This document shows, piece after piece, positions 40,123-53,400 of a DNA stretch of 64,000 nt (its first letter is position 1; every line of letters starts with the position of its first letter). A program made the position numbers and the translations under genes. The notes under the pieces are model-generated. The model ran no database searches. It saw only the letters and a list, made by a program, of their open reading frames with translations, and was not told the origin of the DNA. The DNA comes from Hexactinellida sp. DTS-2022 (taxonomy: Eukaryota > Porifera > Hexactinellida), in NCBI GenBank assembly GCA_028753945.1, contig JAPNXP010000002.1, forward strand, positions 3,968,001-4,032,000, given 5' to 3'.

Positions 40123-40821
40123 GGTTCAGGTATACTCTAGAGCACTTCTACCAAAAATATTTACCTCATTTACTTGAAATTTTTACTGCGGATTTGAATC
40201 ATCCTTCTATTTGCAAAAATGCAATAATATTTCAATGACAAGTAACTGGGAAATTTTAGGTTTTCAAATTTTACTCATTTGTGTAAGAGATTTTTTAGTA
40301 ATAATGAACCTTACAATAGTAAATACTGTTTAAATGCGTTTATCTATATCTTGTTTATCCTGCATCGTCTGGGATTGTTCAAATTTAATATATTTTTAAT
40401 TTTCTTGATTATTACGTGATGTCAACTTTTTAATCGAAATTTTCAAATCCAAAATCCGCAAAGCTCAGCAAATATTTCTAATTTAATAAATCGCAAACGA
40501 TACAGGATGGATCTAGACGAGATCTATCCGAAACCGTTGAGATTTCGATTCTACGTGCAAAACTGAAAAAGTTTCTTATCTACACAAATCTGAAAATGTT
40601 AGTTTTGCGATAGCGGGTTTTGAAAAAAAAAATTTACATCAATTATTCCTAGATTGAGGTGACCAAAGTGTGTTAAACTGGAAAAATAATAGGAATTCTT
40701 CTTAGAAATCTCTTGAGAGTACTTATTGGTATCAATACAATCCAATAATGCAATAAAAGAGAGATAGTCAATGATTTGGATTTTATCTAAATTTTCGAAT
40801 TTTGTAGAGTATACCTGAACC
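40123..40821. mobile_element. TTAA-flanked MITE, family D (699 bp)
   Basis: TTAA at 40,119-40,122 and 40,822-40,825 in the CATTTAAGAGCC motif. The terminal inverted repeat is a perfect 17 bp, GGTTCAGGTATACTCTA, at both ends. The interior is AT-rich and noncoding. It is a single copy in this window and is not found in the matching HOR unit 2,326 bp downstream, so it inserted after that unit was copied or was lost from the copy. Confidence 0.9.
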
Positions 40822-43757
40822 TTAAGAGCCTAATATCGAGAAAAACCAATTTTTGTGTTCAATGACTGCTAAAAAACTACAAATTGAGAAATTAGAGGTT
40901 TACGGACGTTTCCAGTTGTGTCTTTTGATGATAAGAAGTAATTATAGTCAAAGGTGTCCTAGCAGTGCCACTGAAACTCCACTAACTCAATTAGCATTCA
41001 TTTAATAGCATAATATCGAGAAACACCATTTTTTGTGTGCTATGAATATCAAAAATTCCCCTATGGTTTCAGCACGTTTCCAGTTGTTTCTTTTGATGAT
41101 AAGAAGTATTTATCGTCTAAGGTGTCATAACAGTGACACTGAAATGCCACTAACTCAATTAACATTCATTTAAGATCCTAATATCGAGAAAACCAATTTT
41201 TGTGTTCTATGACAGCTAAAAACTACAAAATTGATAGATTAGAGGTTTAAGGACGTTTCCAGTTGTTTCTTTTGATGATAAGAAGTAATTATTGTCAAAG
41301 GTGTCATAGCAGTGACACTGAAACTCCACTATCTCAAATAAAATTCATTTCAGAGCCACATTCCGAGAAAAACCATTTTTTGTGTTCTATGAATTTCAAA
41401 AACTCCCAAATTGATAAATTAGCGTGTTTAAGGTAGTTTCAAGTAGTTTCCTTAGATGATAAGAAGTAATTATAGTCAAAATTTTCCTAGCAGTGCCACT
41501 GAAACTCCACTAACTCACTTAGCATTCCTTTATTAGCCTAATATCGAGAAAAACCATTTTTTGTGTGCTATGAATATCAAAGACTCCCAAATTGATAAAT
41601 TAATGGTTTAAGGACGTTTCCAGGTGTTTCTTTTGATGATAATAATTATTTATCGTCAAAGGTGTCCTAACAGTGACACTAAAATGCCACTAACTCAAAC
41701 ATAATCATTTAAGAGCCTAATATTGAGAAAAACCAATTTTTGTGTTCAATGACTGCTATAAAACTGCAAAATTGATAAATTAGAGGTTTAAGGACGTTTC
41801 CAGTTGATTCTTTTGATGATAAGAAGTAATTATTGTCAAAGGTGTCATAGCAGTGACACTGAAACTCCACTATCTCAAATAAAATTCATTTCAGAGCCAC
41901 ATTCCGAGAAAAACCATTTTTTGTGTTCTATGAATTTCAAAAACTCCCAAATTGATAAATTAGTGTGTTTAAGGTAGTTTCAAGTAGTTTCCTTACATGA
42001 TAAGAAGTAATTATAGTCAAAATTTTCCTAGCAGTGCCACTGAAACTCCACTAACTCACTTAGCATTCCTTTATTAGCCTAATATCGAGAAAAACCATTT
42101 TTTGTGTGCTATGAATATCAAAGACACCCAAATTGATAAATTATTGTTTTAAGGACGTTTACAGTTGTTTCTTTTGATGATAATAATTATTTATCGTCAA
42201 AGGTGTCCTAACAGTGACACTGAAACTCCACTAACTTACGTGGCATTCCTTTATTAGCATAATATCGAGAAAACACATTTTTAGTGTGCTATGAATATCA
42301 AAGACTCCCAAATTGATAAATTAATGGTTTAAGGACGTTTCCAGGTGTTTCTTTTGATGATAATAATTATTTATCGTCAAAGGTGTCCTAACAGTGACAC
42401 TAAAATGCCACTAACTCAAACATAATCATTTAAGAGCCTAATATTGAGAAAAACCAATTTTTGTGTTCAATGACTGCTATAAAACTGCAAAATTGATAAA
42501 TTATAGGTTTAAGGACGTTTCCAGTTGATTCTTTTGATGATAAGAAGCAACTATAGTCAAAGGTGTCCTTGCAGTGCCACTGAAACTCCACTAACTCACT
42601 TAGCATTCCTTTATTAGCCTAATATCGAGAAAAACCATTTTTTGATGCCATAATTGTCGAAACTCCAAAATTGATAAATTAGTGGTCTAAGGTACTATCA
42701 AGTAGTTTCCTTTGATGATAAGAAGTATTTATCGTAAAAAGTGTCCTAACAGTGAAACTGAAATGCCACTAACTCAATTAACATTCATTTATTTAACTAA
42801 TATCGAGAAAAACCAATTTTTTTTTTCAATGAAAGCTAAAAAACTACCAAATTGATAAATTAGAGGTTTAAGGACGTTTCCAGTTGTTTCTTTTGATGAT
42901 AACAAGTAATTTTAATCAAAGGTGTCCGAGCAGTGCCACTGAAAATCCACTAACTCAATTAGCATTCCTTTATTAGCTAATATTGAGAAAAACCATTTTC
43001 TGTGTACTATGACAGTCAAAAACTCCCAAATTGATAAATTAAAGGTTTCAGGACGTTTCCAGTGGTTTCTTTTGCTTATAAGAATTATTATCGTCAAAGG
43101 TGTCCTAACAGTGACACTGAAAGGCCACTAACTCAATTAACTTTCATTTAAGAGCCTAATATCGAGAAAAACCAATTTTTGTGTTCAATGACTGCTAAAA
43201 AACTACAAATTGAGAAATTAGAGGTTTACGGACGTTTCCAGTTGTGTCTTTTGATGATAAGAAGTAATTATAGTCAAAGGTGTCCTAGCAGTGCCACTGA
43301 AACTCCACTAACTTAATTAGCATTCATTTAATAGCATAATATCGAGAAACACCATTTTTTGTGTGCTACGAATATCAAAAATTCCCCTATGGTTTCAGCA
43401 CGTTTCCAGTTGTTTCTTTTGATGATAAGAAGTATTTATCGTCTAAGGTGTCATAACAGTGACACTGAAATGCCACTAACTCAATTAACATTCATTTAAG
43501 ATCCTAATATCGAGAAAACCAATTTTTGTGTTCTATGAAAGCTAAAAACTACAAAATTGATAGATTAGAGGTTTAAGGACGTTTCCAGTTGTTTCTTTTG
43601 ATGATAAGAAGTAATTATTGTCAAAGGTGTCATAGCAGTGACACTGAAACTCCACTATCTCAAATAAAATTCATTTCAGAGCCACATTCCGAGAAAAACC
43701 ATTTTTTGTGTTCTATGAATTTCAAAAACTCCCAAATTGATAAATTAGTGTGTTTAA
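40822..43757 (-). repeat. Satellite array, orientation R, segment 8 (HOR domain, left part)
   Basis: R-orientation monomers belonging to the right-hand higher-order domain. The sequence starting TTAAGAGCCTAATATCGAG at 40,822 recurs at 43,148, an offset of 2,326 bp, which is 13 monomers. Internal blocks near 41.2-42.2 kb are themselves duplicated. Confidence 0.96.
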
Positions 43758-44477
43758 GGTTAAATTACGGCAGATTCATGCAAAAAAACACATAGATTTC
43801 GTTTTGAAGTTAGGTGTTTGATTCTCACATATATGATAGAAGACACTATAGCTATATCGAAACTGAAAACGAAATCTGATTATATTTTATAAATTTTAAT
43901 TTATGGGGAATGCAGTTTTATTGTAATACAAAAGTTCCATAGGGGGATTTGTTCAGACTCAACCAGATAACTGTGGGGATTGCAAGATCAATATTACCTA
44001 AAGACATATTTTGTGTGATCTAACATAGAGATCATCGTTATGGGCGGTTGGTGAGTGGTTTAGAATTTTGATAAAATGTATATAAAAAATATTGCGACCT
44101 TTTGAAACCAAAAAATGGATAAAAAGGTCATCATTTTATGAGAAATTTGAGAAAATGTTTGAAAAAAATAATTCCAAGTCATAATTCAAAAATGTAAACC
44201 GTCTACCAACTCCGCACGCTTATAATCTTTAAATATTGATTCTAATAACAAACATTGAAGGCCGCATTGCCAAATTACCCCATAATATCGACCAACACTT
44301 TTGGAATTCGCCCTATGGGAGATTTGTATTAGCCAAATTTTGAAACTGACAAAAAATAAAAAGTATAATAGATAGGGACATTTTCTTTTTGTTTTATTGC
44401 TTTGTATCGTATAGGTATCTATTTCTCTCAATTACAGATTAATACAAGAACTTTCATTAGCGTGGGGTAATTTAACC
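43758..44477. mobile_element. TTAA-flanked MITE, family B copy 3 (720 bp)
   Basis: TTAA at 43,754-43,757 and 44,478-44,481, interrupting GTGTGTTTAAGGTAGTTTC. That motif is intact at the equivalent points near 46,978, 49,486 and 52,885. The offset between HOR copies across this element is 3,228 bp, which is 2,504 plus 724 and so equals the element plus one TTAA. This confirms the boundaries. The 11-bp ends GGTTAAATTAC match the other copies. Confidence 0.93.
44186..44431 (-). CDS. Small ORF inside MITE family B copy 3, unknown function (81 aa)
   Basis: This is the same frame as the one at 39,078-39,323, on the strand matching this copy's orientation. It has 81 residues and shares the hydrophobic LYFLFFV segment, the WQCG-QCLL block and the KDYKR motif, with about a dozen substitutions and no indel. 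No domain is recognised. See the copy at 39,078 for the caveats. Confidence 0.25.
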   Translation of the reverse strand: MREIDTYTIQSNKTKRKCPYLLYFLFFVSFKIWLIQISHRANSKSVGRYYGVIWQCGLQCLLLESIFKDYKRAELVDGLHF

Positions 44478-47400
44478 TTAAGGTAGTTTCAAGTAGTTTC
44501 CTTACATGATAAGAAGTAATTATAGTCAAAATTTTCCTAGCAGTGCCACTGAAACTCCACTAACTCACTTAGCATTCCTTTATTAGCCTAATATCGAGAA
44601 AAACCATTTTTTGTGTGCTATGAATATCAAAGACACCCAAATTGATAAATTATTGTTTTAAGGACGTTTACAGTTGTTTCTTTTGATGATAATAATTATT
44701 TATCGTCAAAGGTGTCCTAACAGTGACACTGAAACTCCACTAACTTACGTAGCATTCCTTTATTAGCATAATATCGAGAAAACACATTTTTAGTGTGCTA
44801 TGAATATCAAAGACTCCCAAATTGATAAATTAATGGTTTAAGGACGTTTCCAGGTGTTTCTTTTGATGATAATAATTATTTATCGTCAAAGGTGTCCTAA
44901 CAGTGACACTAAAATGCCACTAACTCAAACATAATCATTTAAGAGCCTAATATTGAGAAAAACCAATTTTTGTGTTCAATGACTGCTATAAAACTGCAAA
45001 ATTGATAAATTAGAGGTTTAAGGACGTTTCCAGTTGATTCTTTTGATGATAAGAAGCAACTATAGTCAAAGGTGTCCTTGCAATGCCACTGAAACTCCAC
45101 TAACTCACTTAGCATTCCTTTATTAGCCTAATATCGAGAAAAACCATTTTTTGATGCCATAATTGTCGAAACTCCAAAATTGATAAATTAGTGGTCTAGG
45201 GTACTTTCAAGTAGTTTCCTTTGATGATAAGAAGTATTTATCGTAAAAAGTGTCCTAACAGTGAAACTGAAATGCCACTAACTCAATTAACATTCATTTA
45301 TTTAACTAATATCGAGAAAAACCAATTTTTTTTTTCAATGAAAGCTAAAAAACTACCAAATTGATAAATTAGAGGTTTAAGGACGTTTCCAGTTGTTTCT
45401 TTTGATGATAACAAGTAATTTTAATCAAAGGTGTCCTAGCAGTGCCACTGAAAATCCACTAACTCAATTAGCATTCCTTTATTAGCCTAATATCGAGAAA
45501 AACCATTTTTTGTGTACTATGACAGTCAAAAACTCCCAAATTGGTAAATTAATGGTTTCAGGACGTTTCCAGTGGTTTCTTTTGATGATAAGAAGTATTT
45601 ATCGTCAAAAGTGTCCTAACAGTGACACTGAAAATCCACTAACTCAATTAGCATTCCTTTATTAGCCTAATATCGAGAAAAACCATTTTTTGTGTACTAT
45701 GACAGTCAAAAACTCCCAAATTGGTAAATTAATGGTTTCAGGACGTTTCCAGTGGTTTATTTTGATTATAAGAAGTATTTTTCTTCAAAAGTGTCCTAAC
45801 AGTGACACTGAAATGCTACTAACACAAACATATTCATTTAAGAGCCTAATATTGAGAAAAACCAATTTTTGTGTTCAATGACAGCTAAAAAACTACAAAA
45901 TTGATAAATTAGAGGTTTAAGGACGTTTCCAGTTGTTTCTTTTGATGTAGGAAGTAATTATAGTCAAAAGTTTCCTACCACTCCCACTGAAACTCCACTA
46001 ACTCACTTAGCATTCATATAATAGCCTAACATCGAGAAAACACATTTTTTGATGCAATTACTGTCGAAACTCCCAAATTGATAAATTAATGGTTTAAGGA
46101 GGTTTCCAGTAGTTTCTTTTGATGATAAGAAGTATTTATCGTCAAAAGTGTCCTAACAGTGACACTGAAATGCAACTAACTCAATTAACATTCATTTAAG
46201 AGCCTAATATCGAGCTAAAACTATTGTTGTGTTCTATGAATTTCAAAAACTCCCAAATTGATAAATTAGTGGTTTAAGATTGTTTCAAGTAGTTTCCTTT
46301 GATGATAAGAAGTATTTATCGTAAAGGTGTCCTAACAGTGACACTGAAACTCCACTAACCCAATTTACATTCATTTATTTGCCTAATATCGAGAAAAACC
46401 AATTTTTGTTTTCAATGAAAGCTAAAAAACTACCAAATTGATAAATTAGAGGTTTAAGGACGTTTCCAGTTGTGTCTTTTGATGATAAGAAGTAATTATA
46501 GTCAAAGGTGTCCTAGCAGTGCCACTGAAACTCCACTAACTCAATTAGCATTCATTTAATAGCATAATATCGAGAAACACCATTTTTTGTGTGCTACGAA
46601 TATCAAAAATTCCCCTATGGTTTCAGCACGTTTCCAGTTGTTTCTTTTGATGATAAGAAGTATTTATCGTCTAAGGTGTCATAACAGTGACACTGAAATG
46701 CCACTAACTCAATTAACATTCATTTAAGATCCTAATATCGAGAAAACCAATTTTTGTGTTCTATGACAGCTAAAAACTACAAAATTGATAGATTAGAGGT
46801 TTAAGGACGTTTCCAGTTGTTTCTTTTGATGATAAGAAGTAATTATTGTCAAAGGTGTCATAGCAGTGACACTGAAACTCCACTATCTCAAATAAAATTC
46901 ATTTCAGAGCCACATTCCGAGAAAAACCATTTTTTGTGTTCTATGAATTTCAAAAACTCCCAAATTGATAAATTAGTGTGTTTAAGGTAGTTTCAAGTAG
47001 TTTCCTTACATGATAAGAAGTAATTATAGTCAAAATTTTCCTAGCAGTGCCACTGAAACTCCACTAACTCACTTAGCATTCCTTTATTAGCCTAATATCG
47101 AGAAAAACCATTTTTTGTGTGCTATGAATATCAAAGACACCCAAATTGATAAATTATTGTTTTAAGGACGTTTACAGTTGTTTCTTTTGATGATAATAAT
47201 TATTTATCGTCAAAGGTGTCCTAACAGTGACACTGAAACTCCACTAACTTACGTAGCATTCCTTTATTAGCATAATATCGAGAAAACACATTTTTAGTGT
47301 GCTATGAATATCAAAGACTCCCAAATTGATAAATTAATGGTTTAAGGACGTTTCCAGGTGTTTCTTTTGATGATAATAATTATTTATCGTCAAAGGTGTC

Positions 47401-50400
47401 CTAACAGTGACACTAAAATGCCACTAACTCAAACATAATCATTTAAGAGCCTAATATTGAGAAAAACCAATTTTTGTGTTCAATGACTGCTATAAAACTG
47501 CAAAATTGATAAATTATAGGTTTAAGGACGTTTCCAGTTGATTCTTTTGATGATAAGAAGCAACTATAGTCAAAGGTGTCCTTGCAGTGCCACTGAAACT
47601 CCACTAACTCACTTAGCATTCCTTTATTAGCCTAATATCGAGAAAAACCATTTTTTGATGCCATAATTGTCGAAACTCCAAAATTGATAAATTAGTGGTC
47701 TAAGGTACTTTCAAGTAGTTTCCTTTGATGATAAGAAGTATTTATCGTAAAAAGTGTCCTAACAGTGAAACTGAAATGCCACTAACTCAATTAACATTCA
47801 TTTATTTAACTAATATCGAGAAAAACCAATTTTTTTTTTCAATGAAAGCTAAAAAACTACCAAATTGATAAATTAGAGGTTTAAGGACGTTTCCAGTTGT
47901 TTCTTTTGATGATAACAAGTAATTTTAATCAAAGGTGTCCTAGCAGTGCCACTGAAAATCCACTAACTCAATTAGCATTCCTTTATTAGCCTAATATCGA
48001 GAAAAACCATTTTTTGTGTACTATGACAGTCAAAAACTCCCAAATTGGTAAATTAATGGTTTCAGGACGTTTCCAGTGGTTTCTTTTGATGATAAGAAGT
48101 ATTTATCGTCAAAAGTGTCCTAACAGTGACACTGAAAATCCACTAACTCAATTAGCATTCCTTTATTAGCCTAATATCGAGAAAAACCATTTTTTGTGTA
48201 CTATGACAGTCAAAAACTCCCAAATTGGTAAATTAATGGTTTCAGGACGTTTCCAGTGGTTTATTTTGATTATAAGAAGTATTTTTCTTCAAAAGTGTCC
48301 TAACAGTGACACTGAAATGCTACTAACACAAACATATTCATTTAAGAGCCTAATATTGAGAAAAACCAATTTTTGTGTTCAATGACAGCTAAAAAACTAC
48401 AAAATTGATAAATTAGAGGTTTAAGGACGTTTCCAGTTGTTTCTTTTGATGTAGGAAGTAATTATAGTCAAAAGTTTCCTACCACTCCCACTGAAACTCC
48501 ACTAACTCACTTAGCATTCATATAATAGCCTAACATCGAGAAAACACATTTTTTGATGCAATTACTGTCGAAACTCCCAAATTGATAAATTAATGGTTTA
48601 AGGAGGTTTCCAGTAGTTTCTTTTGATGATAAGAAGTATTTATCGTCAAAAGTGTCCTAACAGTGACACTGAAATGCAACTAACTCAATTAACATTCATT
48701 TAAGAGCCTAATATCGAGCTAAAACTATTGTTGTGTTCTATGAATTTCAAAAACTCCCAAATTGATAAATTAGTGGTTTAAGATTGTTTCAAGTAGTTTC
48801 CTTTGATGATAAGAAGTATTTATCGTAAAGGTGTCCTAACAGTGACACTGAAACTCCACTAACCCAATTTACATTCATTTATTTGCCTAATATCGAGAAA
48901 AACCAATTTTTGTTTTCAATGAAAGCTAAAAAACTACCAAATTGATAAATTAGAGGTTTAAGGACGTTTCCAGTTGTGTCTTTTGATGATAAGAAGTAAT
49001 TATAGTCAAAGGTGTCCTAGCAGTGCCACTGAAACTCCACTAACTCAATTAGCATTCATTTAATAGCATAATATCGAGAAACACCATTTTTTGTGTGCTA
49101 CGAATATCAAAAATTCCCCTATGGTTTCAGCACGTTTCCAGTTGTTTCTTTTGATGATAAGAAGTATTTATCGTCTAAGGTGTCATAACAGTGACACTGA
49201 AATGCCACTAACTCAATTAACATTCATTTAAGATCCTAATATCGAGAAAACCAATTTTTGTGTTCTATGACAGCTAAAAACTACAAAATTGATAGATTAG
49301 AGGTTTAAGGACGTTTCCAGTTGTTTCTTTTGATGATAAGAAGTAATTATTGTCAAAGGTGTCATAGCAGTGACACTGAAACTCCACTATCTCAAATAAA
49401 ATTCATTTCAGAGCCACATTCCGAGAAAAACCATTTTTTGTGTTCTATGAATTTCAAAAACTCCCAAATTGATAAATTAGTGTGTTTAAGGTAGTTTCAA
49501 GTAGTTTCCTTACATGATAAGAAGTAATTATAGTCAAAATTTTCCTAGCAGTGCCACTGAAACTCCACTAACTCACTTAGCATTCCTTTATTAGCCTAAT
49601 ATCGAGAAAAACCATTTTTTGTGTGCTATGAATATCAAAGACACCCAAATTGATAAATTATTGTTTTAAGGACGTTTACAGTTGTTTCTTTTGATGATAA
49701 TAATTATTTATCGTCAAAGGTGTCCTAACAGTGACACTGAAACTCCACTAACTTACGTAGCATTCCTTTATTAGCATAATATCGAGAAAACACATTTTTA
49801 GTGTGCTATGAATATCAAAGACTCCCAAATTGATAAATTAATGGTTTAAGGACGTTTCCAGGTGTTTCTTTTGATGATAATAATTATTTATCGTCAAAGG
49901 TGTCCTAACAGTGACACTAAAATGCCACTAACTCAAACATAATCATTTAAGAGCCTAATATTGAGAAAAACCAATTTTTGTGTTCAATGACTGCTATAAA
50001 ACTGCAAAATTGATAAATTATAGGTTTAAGGACGTTTCCAGTTGATTCTTTTGATGATAAGAAGCAACTATAGTCAAAGGTGTCCTTGCAGTGCCACTGA
50101 AACTCCACTAACTCACTTAGCATTCCTTTATTAGCCTAATATCGAGAAAAACCATTTTTTGATGCCATAATTGTCGAAACTCCAAAATTGATAAATTAGT
50201 GGTCTAAGGTACTTTCAAGTAGTTTCCTTTGATGATAAGAAGTATTTATCGTAAAAAGTGTCCTAACAGTGAAACTGAAATGCCACTAACTCAATTAACA
50301 TTCATTTATTTAACTAATATCGAGAAAAACCAATTTTTTTTTTCAATGAAAGCTAAAAAACTACCAAATTGATAAATTAGAGGTTTAAGGACGTTTCCAG

Positions 50401-53400
50401 TTGTTTCTTTTGATGATAACAAGTAATTTTAATCAAAGGTGTCCTAGCAGTGCCACTGAAAATCCACTAACTCAATTAGCATTCCTTTATTAGCCTAATA
50501 TCGAGAAAAACCATTTTTTGTGTACTATGACAGTCAAAAACTCCCAAATTGGTAAATTAATGGTTTCAGGACGTTTCCAGTGGTTTCTTTTGATGATAAG
50601 AAGTATTTATCGTCAAAAGTGTCCTAACAGTGACACTGAAAATCCACTAACTCAATTAGCATTCCTTTATTAGCCTAATATCGAGAAAAACCATTTTTTG
50701 TGTACTATGACAGTCAAAAACTCCCAAATTGGTAAATTAATGGTTTCAGGACGTTTCCAGTGGTTTATTTTGATGATAAGAAGTATTTTTCTTCAAAAGT
50801 GTCCTAACAGTGCCACTGAAATGCTACTAACACAAACATATTCATTTAAGAGCCTAATATTGAGAAAAACCAATTTTTGTGTTCAATGACAGCTAAAAAA
50901 CTACAAAATTGATAAATTAGAGGTTTAAGGACGTTTCCAGTTGTTTCTTTTGATGTAGGAAGTAATTATAGTCAAAAGTTTCCTACCACTCCCACTGAAA
51001 CTCCACTAACTCACTTAGCATTCATATAATAGCCTAACATCGAGAAAACACATTTTTTGATGCAATTACTGTCGAAACTCCCAAATTGATAAATTAATGG
51101 TTTAAGGAGGTTTCCAGTAGTTTCTTTTGATGATAAGAAGTATTTATCGTCAAAAGTGTCCTAACAGTGACACTGAAATGCAACTAACTCAATTAACATT
51201 CATTTAAGAGCCTAATATCGAGCTAAAACTATTGTTGTGTTCTATGAATTTCAAAAACTCCCAAATTGATAAATTAGTGGTTTAAGATTGTTTCAAGTAG
51301 TTTCCTTTGATGATAAGAAGTATTTATCGTAAAGGTGTCCTAACAGTGACACTGAAACTCCACTAACCCAATTTACATTCATTTATTTGCCTAATATCGA
51401 GAAAAACCAATTTTTTTTTTCAATGAAAGCTAAAAAACTACCAAATTGCTAAATTAGAGGTTTAAGGACGTTTCCAGTTGTTTCTTTTGATGATAACAAG
51501 TAATTTTAATCAAAGGTGTCCTAGCAGTGCCACTGAAAATCCACTAACTCAATTAGCATTCCTTTATTAGCCTAATATCGAGAAAAACCATTTTTTGTGT
51601 ACTATGACAGTCAAAAACTCCCAAATTGGTAAATTAATGGTTTCAGGACGTTTCCAGTGGTTTATTTTGATGATAAGAAGTATTTTTCTTCAAAAGTGTC
51701 CTAACAGTGCCACTGAAATGCTACTAACACAAACATATTCATTTAAGAGCCTAATATTGAGAAAAACCAATTTTTGTGTTCAATGACAGCTAAAAAACTA
51801 CAAAATTGATAAATTAGAGGTTTAAGGACGTTTCCAGTTGTTTCTTTTGATGTAGGAAGTAATTATAGTCAAAAGTTTCCTACCACTCCCACTGAAACTC
51901 CACTAACTCACTTAGCATTCATATAATAGCCTAACATCGAGAAAACACATTTTTTGATGCAATTACTGTCGAAACTCCCAAATTGATAAATTAATGGTTT
52001 AAGGAGGTTTCCAGTAGTTTCTTTTGATGATAAGAAGTATTTATCGTCAAAAGTGTCCTAACAGTGACACTGAAATGCAACTAACTCAATTAACATTCAT
52101 TTAAGAGCCTAATATCGAGCTAAAACTATTGTTGTGTTCTATGAATTTCAAAAACTCCCAAATTGATAAATTAGTGGTTTAAGATTGTTTCAAGTAGTTT
52201 CCTTTGATGATAAGAAGTATTTATCGTAAAGGTGTCCTAACAGTGACACTGAAACTCCACTAACCCAATTTACATTCATTTATTTGCCTAATATCGAGAA
52301 AAACCAATTTTTGTTTTCAATGAAAGCTAAAAAACTACCAAATTGATAAATTAGAGGTTTAAGGACGTTTCCAGTTGTGTCTTTTGATGATAAGAAGTAA
52401 TTATAGTCAAAGGTGTCCTAGCAGTGCCACTGAAACTCCACTAACTCAATTAGCATTCATTTAATAGCATAATATCGAGAAACACCATTTTTTGTGTGCT
52501 ACGAATATCAAAAATTCCCCTATGGTTTCAGCACGTTTCCAGTTGTTTCTTTTGATGATAAGAAGTATTTATCGTCTAAGGTGTCATAACAGTGACACTG
52601 AAATGCCACTAACTCAATTAACATTCATTTAAGATCCTAATATCGAGAAAACCAATTTTTGTGTTCTATGACAGCTAAAAACTACAAAATTGATAGATTA
52701 GAGGTTTAAGGACGTTTCCAGTTGTTTCTTTTGATGATAAGAAGTAATTATTGTCAAAGGTGTCATAGCAGTGACACTGAAACTCCACTATCTCAAATAA
52801 AATTCATTTCAGAGCCACATTCCGAGAAAAACCATTTTTTGTGTTCTATGAATTTCAAAAACTCCCAAATTGATAAATTAGTGTGTTTAAGGTAGTTTCA
52901 AGTAGTTTCCTTACATGATAACAAGTAATTATAGTCAAAATTTTCCTAGCAGTGCCACTGAAACTCCACTAACTCACTTAGCATTCCTTTATTAGCCTAA
53001 TATCGAGAAAAACCATTTTTTGTGTGCTATGAATATCAAAGACACCCAAATTGATAAATTATTGTTTTAAGGACGTTTACAGTTGTTTCTTTTGATGATA
53101 ATAATTATTTATCGTCAAAGGTGTCCTAACAGTGACACTGAAACTCCACTAACTTACGTAGCATTCCTTTATTAGCATAATATCGAGAAAACACATTTTT
53201 AGTGTGCTATGAATATCAAAGACTCCCAAATTGATAAATTAATGGTTTAAGGACGTTTCCAGGTGTTTCTTTTGATGATAATAATTATTTATCGTCAAAG
53301 GTGTCCTAACAGTGACACTAAAATGCCACTAACTCAAACATAATCATTTAAGAGCCTAATATTGAGAAAAACCAATTTTTGTGTTCAATGACTGCTATAA

